From positions 681,104-745,103 of the forward strand of contig OAPG01000009.1 in NCBI GenBank assembly GCA_900208305.1: a stretch of 64,000 nt of DNA, given 5' to 3'. Shown piece after piece: positions 32,601 through 40,902 of this stretch (the stretch's first letter is position 1; each line of letters opens with the position of its first letter). The notes under the pieces were generated by a model. The model had not been told where the DNA came from. It ran no database searches and saw nothing but the letters and a program-made list of their open reading frames with translations. This stretch comes from Melanopsichium pennsylvanicum (lineage: Eukaryota > Basidiomycota > Ustilaginomycetes > Ustilaginales). The translations under genes were made by a program, and so were the position numbers.

Positions 32601-33245
32601 GCGAAGAAGCAGCTCAAGAAGGAGCCCAAGAAGCAAGTCAAGCGCCAAGCGAGACGGGCTGAGCAAGAACGAGATGAAGCTGCCTTCACTCGATCATGGC
32701 CAAAGCAGGGTGCCCTTTCGACAAGAACTTTTGTTGCTCCAGCACAGCCTCAGCTAAAGAACCGCACGGCAAGTGCAGCTTCCGATCTTCCGAACCAGCA
32801 GCAGCATCAGCAGCAGCAGCGACGTGAACTAGTCAACTCCTCCTCCGCATTCACAAAACTCGATGCAAATGCGATTGCTCAACAGCAACGGCAAATGGCA
32901 GTCCAGCGCATAAGCAGGAAGCAGCGATCCATCTCGCTCGGTATGGCAAGGAACCAGTATGCTTTGATGACACGCGCTGGTGTGGACGATGTCGGTATTC
33001 CAGACTCTCCTTGGACTTCGAGTGATTCCGACATTAGCGTTCGTCGTTGGGGCGAACCTCGTCGTCATGATTCGATTCGTCTCCAAGATTCAAACATTCG
33101 CCACCACCACTCGAACTCAATCCCTATCTTCATGCCTGAAGACGTGTCGGTGAACAAGAGAGCCGCTGCTCCGAAACAGGCTCGAACGAGCATCAGCAAC
33201 TTTTACGGCATGGGTCCGGGTGGCAATCTTCGCGACTTTTGTTGA
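29628..33245 (+). CDS. Large single-pass membrane protein of unknown function
   Basis: 1205 residues, single exon. I do not recognise the family. The N-terminus (1-120) is basic, and a Ser/Thr-rich stretch (about 128-158) precedes one membrane helix (about 171-195, LILCIVIGAIVITATLSVGL), followed by cysteines and a strongly basic stop-transfer (GERRARRKRRL). The remaining thousand residues are cytoplasmic by the positive-inside rule: mostly disordered, with a Lys/Glu coiled-coil-like segment (EKKQEEEKKAKAKKQLKKEP, about 980-1000), Gln runs, and a C-terminus ending NLRDFC. There is no signal peptide, so the helix would act as the anchor. Topology resembles fungal sensor or polarity adaptor proteins, but no function is claimed. 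Confidence 0.75.
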   Translation: MPRFREKPSIRTRPPSAASKGNKKTKKADKLGLPNDRTRNSSKPGSKIESNSASTEKQREVNHEHPTKRREQADRSTLLHVDNTAPDAGAAWLVGYQTRSPLQQIYTRVGQDLVARADNAETPFIPGLMTASSSAASASSSHSSSNPTSSTSPTAARITNPIATIHHNTPLILCIVIGAIVITATLSVGLAWLLRLVCCAGERRARRKRRLDRSIRSPSEANLSKDPQDKAKGRSPFDSVTVKDDDDDLERKDAKIDALFGSSTSDGNMEGNVPVLGYRDVGKVPEAPKSTWNGKGWTLFDPPVPGLKQPQPVVTNFTSTLTGGGNYGAAKQELADQNVDGFTWPTSVERQPSFIERLVQRHHQASELPTTATPLPYPFEAKPAPPASRMASLGGAANRAVLNMLPVTLRNAATSASRQRATRKRYHDMQPYLDSDFEGTIGGKDRELPMARRLRRTEERMAVDWTTEEESSSPLNKVAQSGFPRVQAVLMPSPMIKSQDGGKVGVECTPGLAGVGAAWSRRGSQQSLVGGPRVSAFVKPSMATVQMPKVIEPNRVSVLPFPVMEGDRKSRLLGSVGRWLGQVSEAGEIADPYTALSPRPDRRLTKNGSIRSDYTSTTLADSASNSETHVEAQTDTSAQGRSERLLQRVDAHQAEHDRQQQRLLNKARLFTPIPAAAAGAPHQDEQDKDAQKEDAAVNVSRAPSIRPQFFATTDLKSWLEPYKVSTTHGFKVLEEQDAASSVAADPFASDFEAMPKLKKYDSYESITPVRPKLRSSSSKQSLCSSAVVGVKGTGRKKRDALRVATKKAGQSALPSACQSSATITVVSSVFDDAFAAQLNKAASGKDAAGKSGGKKQSRKSQSNNEAKAIAKAEADVAVRDAWRRRKMLSISSRGSQRTQIARIMTKQAGNVLLSRQESLRSQPSIYSELTAPSDYHFRAPLLSNSERDATPADCGAITIDTLSEDNEVAGEKIEMVQEDAEKKQEEEKKAKAKKQLKKEPKKQVKRQARRAEQERDEAAFTRSWPKQGALSTRTFVAPAQPQLKNRTASAASDLPNQQQHQQQQRRELVNSSSAFTKLDANAIAQQQRQMAVQRISRKQRSISLGMARNQYALMTRAGVDDVGIPDSPWTSSDSDISVRRWGEPRRHDSIRLQDSNIRHHHSNSIPIFMPEDVSVNKRAAAPKQARTSISNFYGMGPGGNLRDFC

Positions 33246-33454
33246 TTTGATCGTTAGAGGCATGTGTATGTGTTCTTATATCGATATCTTTTGGGTGCAT
33301 TGCCAACGTTTTTTTTTCACTCTTTCTCTAATTCAAATTTTCATAAATTAATCATTCCATTGAATCGCAAGTGTGTAAGTATATGTGTCTGAGGTGTTGA
33401 AAGCTTGTGTATTCGTGATGTGGTGGGAGTGATTGCATCATTTGCCTGGAATCT

Positions 33455-33727
33455 TTAAAGCGTGAAAAGCGAAATTACGCAGATCTTCGTACCTCCGCAA
33501 TGGGATGCGGTCGCCACCTGGTTCTCGAGTCGAGAAAGTTTCAAACTTTGCGCATTCGACCATGCGATATTCTGCTCCATCGCAGTGTAGTGCAATTCTC
33601 GGACTGCCTTGGGTTGAGATTCCACAAGATTAAGATGCATGGATTTGACGTGCAGCTTTTTCAGCATGTCATACAACTTTTTGAGTTTCGAACGTTCTAC
33701 GTGATCACAATTTACTGAATCAGGCAT
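33455..33727 (-). CDS. Small ORF of unknown function
   Basis: 90 codons with an ATG at 33727. It reads like a helical protein (SKLKKLYDMLKKLHVKSMHL) without a signal peptide and has no recognised family. It lies downstream of the small secreted ORF on the same strand, in another frame. It could be chance; no splice to the upstream ORF was convincing. Confidence 0.25.
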   Translation of the reverse strand: MPDSVNCDHVERSKLKKLYDMLKKLHVKSMHLNLVESQPKAVRELHYTAMEQNIAWSNAQSLKLSRLENQVATASHCGGTKICVISLFTL

Positions 33728-33912
33728 TGAGACATCTCATCCCATGTGGCTCAATAGATGAACATAGCCAGTATTGTCGAAAATTTGACGCTTGGGCGCA
33801 GGTCCCGAGTCAGGGCGAATGCACTTATACTCTTCTCAGGCGGAGGCGGGCAAGTTTCGGAGGTCATTGAGAAAGGTGGTAATAGACTGTGGACACTTCC
33901 CGACGCCGGGAA

Positions 33913-34107
33913 TCAGGGTTGGAATTTTGGCTCGGGAAATTTTCTGTCATATCCATATGCCTGGCGATATGTATTACGCCAGGCTCGCAAACGTCTTGCT
34001 GTTTCTGCTGGCTCCTCTCCAGCCTGTACGCTAATGATGAGCGTCAGCGCGACCGGCCCGGCGAGGAGACCAAACAAGGTGAGGCGTAGGACCAAGCTGC
34101 TTTTCAT
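33913..34107 (-). CDS. Candidate small secreted protein (64 aa)
   Basis: ATG at 34107, stop at 33913. Residues 1-30 form a good signal peptide: Lys-Ser start, LRLTLFGLLAGPVALTLIIS core, cleavage expected after SVQA. The mature part would be about 34 residues (EEPAETARRLRAW, then YGYDRKFPEPKFQP), rich in Arg, Tyr and Pro, without cysteines. An ATATATAT box at 34195-34202 lies about 90 bp upstream of the ATG, well placed for a TATA element. A dibasic-type site (RR) could allow processing. Candidate effector or processed peptide; function unknown. The gene lies in the lineage-specific 29.6-36.5 kb stretch. Confidence 0.45.
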   Translation of the reverse strand: MKSSLVLRLTLFGLLAGPVALTLIISVQAGEEPAETARRLRAWRNTYRQAYGYDRKFPEPKFQP

Positions 34108-34735
34108 GGAGCAGAAAGAATAATAGGGTGTTGTCGAGCAGAATTTGACGAACGTATAGAGACTGAATGAACGAGATGAATGCTCGGATTGCTGATATAT
34201 ATGGGAAACGAAAAGGTTTCTGTGAGGACTACTAACTCCCCCTTGCCAATGACGTGGCAGTGCTTCATCACCGCGGGACAAGGCGAGCTGAATTGGTGTA
34301 CGATACGGAATGAAATTTTTGGTGCAGTACAGTACGAAGTGTTTCGAAACGTTCGAAGCATGCAATGAAGGCATGTCGATGGTCGACTTGACCACACGTC
34401 CGCACAAGATGGCTCGATCCTGGGTAAAAATGACTTCCCGTCTTGCACAAAGCAGTAAGTTATATGAATAGAAGACAGAATAGAGGCTTGACTAAGACGA
34501 AATATTGCATGGTCTGAGATGAATCCGGCTGATAGAGCGGACTGCGAATGATGGAACTCGACCTGTTGCAAGTTCAACTACATGGAGGTCGCCTTGATGC
34601 TGCTTTCGATGAAGGGCCAAGGGTGTGGGAACTGTCGAGTCATTCAATAAATGACGGGAGGGTTGCGTCAACTTTGCCACATTGGTGTTGTGATCATTTG
34701 CGTTCCACCGAACTTTGAGAGTTTGGGCCTAATCA
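34108..34735. other. Intergenic with TATA-like promoter of the small secreted ORF
   Basis: It contains the TATA-like box described separately and one TACAGTA at 34328. An overlapping 157-codon minus-strand frame (34104-34577) has no domain and covers the same promoter, so it is taken as chance. Confidence 0.45.
34195..34202 (-). promoter_or_regulatory. TATA-like box
   Basis: ATATATAT lies about 90 bp upstream of the ATG of the 64-residue secreted ORF. Placement and AT content fit a TATA element; untested. Confidence 0.4.
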
Positions 34736-35563
34736 TCATGCAGCGTCGCCGAAATCAGGTGCGTCAGACATTTCGTGAAGAGGGGTGAAGGAATGGCAAG
34801 AAGGCAGCTTGATACTTTGACCGTGGAGGATTTTGAGAAGTATGCAGTGGAGGTCACGACAGAAGTGAATGATTTCAGGGTCGTAGATCGAACAGACCTC
34901 ACATGAACGGAAGAAGAATGCGTCGTCACGCGGCGCGAGCATGATGCAATGTTCGGAGTAGAGGTTCTGGATCACCCGGATGATGCGAAGACGCTTTTTG
35001 AGCAACTTTGCGGACTGGTCAAGGATGTTGTCTGGGTGAAGGACAGTGCAAAGATCTCGACGCAACATCTCGGAGAGGACGCTGACGTCGAAACGTAGGG
35101 ATTGAACCAGGATGCTCAGTGGTGGACGGGGGAGCTTCTCTTTGCCCAGGGAGGTGACCAGCTTGAACTGGGAGAAAGGATCCCCTTGGACGGGCATGAC
35201 TTGGTAGTCAAGTAGGCAAAAAGTGTCAACGATTTTGTTATGCTGATAAGCATATACGTCAAAGGTATCGTCTAGACAGGATGTGATCTGGCGGCGTGGC
35301 AAGCTTCGCAGGCTGAGCAAGCATTGCTGGGAGGATTCGAGGAATATCCGACGCTGAAATACCCTGGCAAAGACGCTGCCTGCGCAGAATCTGTGGTCGA
35401 CTTCATCAGGAGTGATGATGGATAGATCGAGATGTTCGCCTTCACGAAGCTCAGTCTCAGCTGAAAGGCTGGATTGGCTCGGTTCCACATTTTTGGCATA
35501 CTGAGACGCTTTAGACGGATCAGGCGGAGCGATTGGAATTTTGAAGGTGAGAGTTGTCGACAT
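34736..35563 (-). CDS. Hypothetical protein, 275 aa
   Basis: Single exon with an ATG at 35563. No signal peptide, membrane helix or recognised domain. It begins MSTTLTFKIPIAPPDPSKAS and reads like a soluble alpha/beta protein with many Cys, Leu and Arg (RRQITSCLDDTFDVYAY; DPEIIHFCRDLHCILLKIL). No other frame competes over its length. It sits in the stretch with other unrecognised genes, so it may be lineage-specific. Function unknown. Confidence 0.55.
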   Translation of the reverse strand: MSTTLTFKIPIAPPDPSKASQYAKNVEPSQSSLSAETELREGEHLDLSIITPDEVDHRFCAGSVFARVFQRRIFLESSQQCLLSLRSLPRRQITSCLDDTFDVYAYQHNKIVDTFCLLDYQVMPVQGDPFSQFKLVTSLGKEKLPRPPLSILVQSLRFDVSVLSEMLRRDLCTVLHPDNILDQSAKLLKKRLRIIRVIQNLYSEHCIMLAPRDDAFFFRSCEVCSIYDPEIIHFCRDLHCILLKILHGQSIKLPSCHSFTPLHEMSDAPDFGDAA

Positions 35564-36541
35564 GGTCGTGTGTGATTAATCGAAAAAGTGGGTGGTCAAG
35601 GATACAGTAGCTAGATGGTGTTAGGATACAGAAAAATAGTGTGCAGTCTGCGTGGATGGGTGAAAACGGTGTCCCTTTGTGGTTGCTACGCATGCGCCGA
35701 CACAAGATGGTGGGCCGTTTGTTCAATGTCAGAGCACTGACGTCTCTATGCTTTTGGTGACCGGTGTACTGACGTGCAGTGTACTCTGTCTCAAAACAGG
35801 CATGCAGATGAAGTGGACGACTCAGCAGTCAAGTAGGCCACCCCTGAATTTTTCAATCCGATGATGAGACATCATGGAGCTGATGACCCGACAAAGAACG
35901 GCAGCCATTCAGCAGTAAGGCAAGAGCGACAGCCTCAGTGTGACTCTTAGAAAGAGGGAGACACTCTTCATCCAGCAGTCGCTAAGTGTGATAGTGGGGA
36001 AAGAACAGCATCGCCTTTGCTATATCAAACGACGCAAGTCGACAACTTTTTGCACCCTGAATGCTCAAGACGCATCACGTCTGAAGTGGGTGCTGTAGAC
36101 TGCCGATTTTCAAGTGATGCCCGAATTCCGCATTTCTTTCGCTACTCTTGCGACCTTTTTTTTTTTTAAAAAAAACCTGGCATTTTACAATAAAATTATA
36201 AAGCAAGGCTGTCAATTCTTCTTGACCTCGTCATGCTCCGCGCCAAATCACTGGACTGTGTACGACTCTTGCCTTCCCTCTCCTTTCCGTCTCATCTGTG
36301 ACGGAAAAAGCATCCTCAACTTCTGCAGTTACAGAAAGAGCTTGCTACATTCATTGCCATCACAACAGTAAAGGTTCTTGCCAACATAGCCTCGAAGCAC
36401 AGGCCTTCGATATGATCAGCTCTTCTCTCGCACAAACCTTGACCCACTCATAGATATTCACTCACTCCACCACAAAGCCTCTGCTCCAGTCACGGTACTG
36501 GTCGCATAGCAATCGGCTTCTCAAAGGCTTGCTGGATTCGC
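35564..36541. other. Intergenic
   Basis: Divergent region between the hypothetical gene and tRNase Z. TACAGTA at 35603; a T11/A8 palindrome-like tract near 36157-36176. No gene seen. Confidence 0.5.
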
Positions 36542-39500
36542 ATGTGGTGGTCTCGATTGCCCGTTTTCACAACTACTCGCACTCCCATTGCTGCTCCATC
36601 AACTCCACTCCACCGCGTTGGGCTCTGTCACCGCAGCTTCAGCGCATCAGCCCTCCTTTTGACACATCATACAGCAAGTAGAGCCATGCTTGCCGACCTT
36701 CGCGTGCTTCATGTACCCTCATCCGACACCAACGTTCTCCCGCCTGTCATCCTTCAGCTCGGCGCTGATCGATACCTCTTCAATGTGGGTGAAGGTACTT
36801 CTCGCTCTTCAACACAGCGTAGAGCCAATCTCAGCCGTGTCTCAAATATTTTTGTTTCAAGAGTAGGATGGGAGGCCATTGGAGGTCTTCCGGGCGTCCT
36901 CATGTCCATGGCGGATGGTCAGCGTCCTGCCGAGTCCCTACATGGCCCTGACGGTCTTCGGTATGCCCTCGCTACCATGCGCACGTATGCAAAAAGAGAT
37001 ATCATGAAGCTCAACATCAACGAGATTTCGACTCACGCTGAACCTCGCACCAATGACAGCAAGAAAGCCATCTCCGCCGCCTCCGCCGACTCAGAAGCAG
37101 ATGCAGCTCCCATCTTTAGCGATGACAATCTCGCCATCTACGCTGTGACGCTTCTGCCCGCAAATGCTTCTCAAAGGGCATCGAAGAAGCCTAGGCTGGA
37201 CAACAAGCGCACAGCCGCTCCCTCTGCCGCCACCATTGAAAAGATCGACCAGCTTTGGCGCAAACCTTACTTCAACCCTTCCGGTCTGCAAGGCGAGGAC
37301 GCGCAAGCCTGGATCCAGCTCGTCTCGGATAACATTTTCAACGATTCCCTTCTTCGCAAACGCCAGCAGCAACCAGTCTCTAACGCTTCTGGCTCTAACG
37401 AAACCATACCTTCGATCGAAGGTGTTGAAATGAAAGACAATGATACTCTGCAGCCTCCATCCTCATCACACTCACCTGCTCACTCGCCCTGGCGTCCGCC
37501 CCTCTCACCCGCTTTTGTCACACGCCTTCTACCCCCACCGCAGAAAGACACTCGCAATCTCTCCGCAGATCGCAGCGATCCAGCCGAGGGGGGCCAGGCG
37601 CCGGTCCTGGCTTACATCTGCGAAGCGCATCCGCAGAGAGGCAAGTTCGATCCTGTCAAGGCTACCGAAGCTGGCGTGCCTCCAGGTCCATCCTTTGCTG
37701 TTCTGACAAAAGGTCAAGACATTGCTCTCAAACGTCCAGTGTCTTGGTCAACTATGCAAGCCGACGAAAGGAAGAAGTGGATTCAGAGTCAAAGGAATGG
37801 TCAACGCGGCGGTGGAAACAAGCCAAAGCCTAATGAAAAGCAAAAAGGGAAGTCAACGGGTCACGATGTCGCGGACTCAACACCTGCTGCCTGGAACGAC
37901 CTTGAGGAGGTGCTTATCAAGTCAATCGATGTAATGGGCCCGTCGCGTGCCGGTGCAGTCGTGTTTCACATCTACTTGCCTTCGATAGCCTATGTTGATG
38001 AGCTCCTCAGCGATAGTGTTGCCGATTCTTTCTTGCCGTACATCTCGGCCGCCAATCGCGGTCTTAGCAGGGAGCAGTCACGCACACCGCATGCCATCGT
38101 GCACGCTGTTCCACTCAATGTGCTCCAAGACGCACGCTATCAGAAGTGGATGCGCCAATTCGGACCCGACTGCAACCACATCATCGCCAACTACGACGTC
38201 TGCGCCAACAAGCTCATGTTCCCCTCCAGCGCCACCATTTCGCTCAGACTATCGAAGCTGGACGATGTCATGTTCAAGGTGCCCCAGTACCAACTCATGC
38301 CCCGAGTTACCCTCGCTGGTCTGTCGGGCGGCACAGCGAATGGCAAAGGTAACGCTGGCGAGTCCCCTCTCAAGCTTGTAGCAGCCGAAGCCGACCAGGT
38401 CGTCCAGCTGCATCCTCGTGGAGAGCCGACACGGTACAATTCGGGCGCACCCGAGTTCGACTGGCCCGTGCAATCACAAGAAGCCGACAAGTTCGCCGCA
38501 TTTGAGACCGAGGTGGTGGAAGATAGCGAGCAGCAGACACAACAGCTCGCCAAAGCCAAGGTCAAGAATACTGCCAATTCGAATGCCAAGCCGAAAAAGC
38601 TTGGGAGTGCCGCCAATACTGCCGAAGAGGCAAGGACGGATGACATTGGCGCCGCGCGGAACACACGTCTTCGAGAAGCGCGCAAGCAGGCTTGGTCAGA
38701 GTACCTGGACGTGGTCAAAACAATCAAGTCGAACGCTGCAGCTCCATCTTCTGGCGTCGCACCAGAGCAAGACATCCTGGTTACCACATTAGGCACGGGT
38801 TCAGCAGCACCCAGCAAGTACCGAAATGTCATTTCGACGCTGATTCAGACGCCTTCGTCAGGCAACATTCTTTTGGACGCCGGAGAATCCACCTATGGCT
38901 TACTTCGTCGTAAATTTGGCTGTCGTCGAGATGGCACTGCTTCTGAGAGCGGATCCTTGATTGGGCAAGATGTAGATGACATTCTGCGCGAGATGCGAGT
39001 GCTGTTCATCAGTCACATTCACGCAGATCATCATATCGGTCTCATCCGCTTGCTACTCGAGCGACGTAAGCTGCATCCTCGACCTGACAAGCCGCTGTAC
39101 TTGGTAGGCACAGGATTCGTTCACAATTATCTGCAAGAGTATGAGCGGATCGAGAAAGTCGGTCTGGACGAAGACATCATTCTCGTGCTGAACGACCATC
39201 TTGATCACCGTACTGGGGTCGATCCCAATCCCACTTTTTGCGCCAGTGAAAAACTTGTTACTGTTGCTGCTAATGGATCTGGTCGGGTAGAGCGAGTGCG
39301 ACGTGAGCATCTTTCTCACGTGGAATCGATTAAATCACTTACCGGTCTCTCGGCCATTCATACAGCCCTAGTCGTCCACCGCGGTTCACACTGTTACGGC
39401 CTCGTCATCCGCCATGCCACCGAAGATTGGTCTGTCACTTATTCTGGAGACACTCGCCCTGCACCTGAACTTATTGCCGCCGGTCGGGACTGCACGTTGC

Positions 39501-40063
39501 TCATCCACGAAGCGACGCTCGAAGATTCCGAGCTGGAAATGGCGATTGGCAAAGGTCATTCTACTTTCGGCGAAGCGATTCGGGTTGGTCACGAGATGGG
39601 AGCAAAGAATATCTTGCTGACTCATTTCTCGCAGAGGTATCCGAAGATGGCCAGGTCGTCCCTGTTTGCGCTAAATGAGGGTGAGAAAGGGGGGGGAAAT
39701 GTGCCTATTGCATTGGCGTTTGATTTGGTGACGTATCCGCTGAGCCGATTTGGCAAGATCCGAGGATACACACCCGCAATGGAGGCCCTGTTCGCGGCTG
39801 ATATGGAGGGCGATGAAGATGCCCAAAGTTTTCTTGGGGGGATGTTGGTGAAAGGAAGTGGTACAGGCGCAGACGATCAGGCGTCTGCTAGCGGCAAGGT
39901 TGGAGGACAGGAGCAAAAGGGCAAAAAGCAGTCGTCGACTGGCAAGAATGCGAAAGGCTCTGCTGTTGTCGCAGCTGCTAGTACGCTCGGGGTGGTTGCA
40001 ACATCTAATGACGAGATTATGGGCGGAAAGGTGAATCCAAAGAGTGCCAAAGCAGACAGTTAG
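36542..40063 (+). CDS. TRZ1: tRNase Z, long form (3' tRNA-processing endonuclease)
   Basis: 1173 residues. The N-terminus is Arg/Ser/Thr-rich and fits mitochondrial import; an internal ATG (36686) before LADLRVLHVPSSDT could give a nuclear form, as in other long tRNase Z genes. The N-half is the degenerate metallo-beta-lactamase copy (FNVGEGTSRSS, FVSRVGWEAIGGLPG). The C-half is catalytic: TLGTGSAAPSKYRNVISTL, LLDAGESTYG, SHIHADHHIGL (HxHxDH, near residue 825), YSGDTRPAP, HEATLEDSE, and THFSQRYPK. It removes the 3' trailer from pre-tRNAs in nucleus and mitochondria. It is longer than yeast Trz1 (838) through disordered insertions. The C-terminal tail is Lys/Gln/Ser-rich. A GTTAGT donor across the stop codon could splice into the next gene. 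Confidence 0.92.
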   Translation: MWWSRLPVFTTTRTPIAAPSTPLHRVGLCHRSFSASALLLTHHTASRAMLADLRVLHVPSSDTNVLPPVILQLGADRYLFNVGEGTSRSSTQRRANLSRVSNIFVSRVGWEAIGGLPGVLMSMADGQRPAESLHGPDGLRYALATMRTYAKRDIMKLNINEISTHAEPRTNDSKKAISAASADSEADAAPIFSDDNLAIYAVTLLPANASQRASKKPRLDNKRTAAPSAATIEKIDQLWRKPYFNPSGLQGEDAQAWIQLVSDNIFNDSLLRKRQQQPVSNASGSNETIPSIEGVEMKDNDTLQPPSSSHSPAHSPWRPPLSPAFVTRLLPPPQKDTRNLSADRSDPAEGGQAPVLAYICEAHPQRGKFDPVKATEAGVPPGPSFAVLTKGQDIALKRPVSWSTMQADERKKWIQSQRNGQRGGGNKPKPNEKQKGKSTGHDVADSTPAAWNDLEEVLIKSIDVMGPSRAGAVVFHIYLPSIAYVDELLSDSVADSFLPYISAANRGLSREQSRTPHAIVHAVPLNVLQDARYQKWMRQFGPDCNHIIANYDVCANKLMFPSSATISLRLSKLDDVMFKVPQYQLMPRVTLAGLSGGTANGKGNAGESPLKLVAAEADQVVQLHPRGEPTRYNSGAPEFDWPVQSQEADKFAAFETEVVEDSEQQTQQLAKAKVKNTANSNAKPKKLGSAANTAEEARTDDIGAARNTRLREARKQAWSEYLDVVKTIKSNAAAPSSGVAPEQDILVTTLGTGSAAPSKYRNVISTLIQTPSSGNILLDAGESTYGLLRRKFGCRRDGTASESGSLIGQDVDDILREMRVLFISHIHADHHIGLIRLLLERRKLHPRPDKPLYLVGTGFVHNYLQEYERIEKVGLDEDIILVLNDHLDHRTGVDPNPTFCASEKLVTVAANGSGRVERVRREHLSHVESIKSLTGLSAIHTALVVHRGSHCYGLVIRHATEDWSVTYSGDTRPAPELIAAGRDCTLLIHEATLEDSELEMAIGKGHSTFGEAIRVGHEMGAKNILLTHFSQRYPKMARSSLFALNEGEKGGGNVPIALAFDLVTYPLSRFGKIRGYTPAMEALFAADMEGDEDAQSFLGGMLVKGSGTGADDQASASGKVGGQEQKGKKQSSTGKNAKGSAVVAAASTLGVVATSNDEIMGGKVNPKSAKADS

Positions 40064-40218
40064 TATCATTCCTAGTTTATTTTTTTTCGGTCTTTCTCGC
40101 TTTTTTTTCCCATGACGTCGTAATGCTAACTTTTAACTTTGCACCTCTTTCTCTTCTAATTCTTTGTGTAGTCAAGCGTCCGAACGCTGAACGAGAGAAG
40201 AAAGGTGTTGGTGCAACG

Positions 40219-40617
40219 ATGGAACGATATGTTCGGAAAGGCATGAAACCATTGGAATGGCGTTATGTTGGTCTTCGGCTTTGTTCGCCCGCTGGTGGTA
40301 GTGATCTGCACACGACGATCCTACCCACGTTTGTTGTGGAGTTGGTACAGTCTGCACAGAATGCAACGTTGGGCAACGTAGGTGGAGCGTTCAACGTTGA
40401 TGTTCTTTCCACCCACCCTTGCGCTTTCCCAACCACGATCACAAGTGATGGTAAACAAGGTTGGGATGCAGTGTTGAGAGTCGAAGTCAGACACGCACAA
40501 GATCTGGTGACGTGCTTGAGCATTCTACCCGCTCCAGTGGTCCAAGGTATCTCGATGAGGATCAAAGTCGTTGGTCCAACCACAGCTATTCAGAGCTTGC
40601 AGAACTTGTTGGTTTGA
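40219..40617 (+). CDS. POP8: Pop8-like RNase P / RNase MRP protein subunit
   Basis: 132 residues from the ATG at 40219. The region KPLEWRYVGLRLCS matches the Pop8 start (WxYxxL), and AVLRVEVRHAQDLVTCLSIL matches the later Pop8 strand-helix. RNase P cleaves the 5' leader of pre-tRNAs and RNase MRP acts on pre-rRNA. The frame extends upstream through an apparent intron end: CTAAC branch at 40126-40130 and acceptor AG at 40170-40171, then KRPNAEREKKG. So the true 5' end is either a non-coding first exon or the tRNase Z gene itself (see findings). No other good start was found. The gene follows tRNase Z by about 150 bp on the same strand. Confidence 0.62.
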   Translation: MERYVRKGMKPLEWRYVGLRLCSPAGGSDLHTTILPTFVVELVQSAQNATLGNVGGAFNVDVLSTHPCAFPTTITSDGKQGWDAVLRVEVRHAQDLVTCLSILPAPVVQGISMRIKVVGPTTAIQSLQNLLV

Positions 40618-40902
40618 ACACACACACACACACATTCACACGCACGAATTTTGTTGCTGCCAAAAAAAGAAAAAAACAAACAGACAACCCCTCATTTGAT
40701 TTTGAATGCAGAAGCCAAAACAGCATATGTACATGTACCGAAACACATTCAAGACAAGAAAAAAGAAAGGTGGTTTGATTGATTGATATTCATGGCAAGG
40801 GGAAATCAAGGCTGCAATTTGCTGTACAAAGAAGAAATTGCATTCGAGAATTTGAGAATGATGATGGTGTTTTGTCTGTTCCTCCCGTATTTGTATGGCA
40901 TT

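Noticed and set aside
34104..34577. 157-codon minus-strand frame upstream of the small secreted ORF
   Set aside because: Covers the TATA-like promoter, has no signal peptide or domain.
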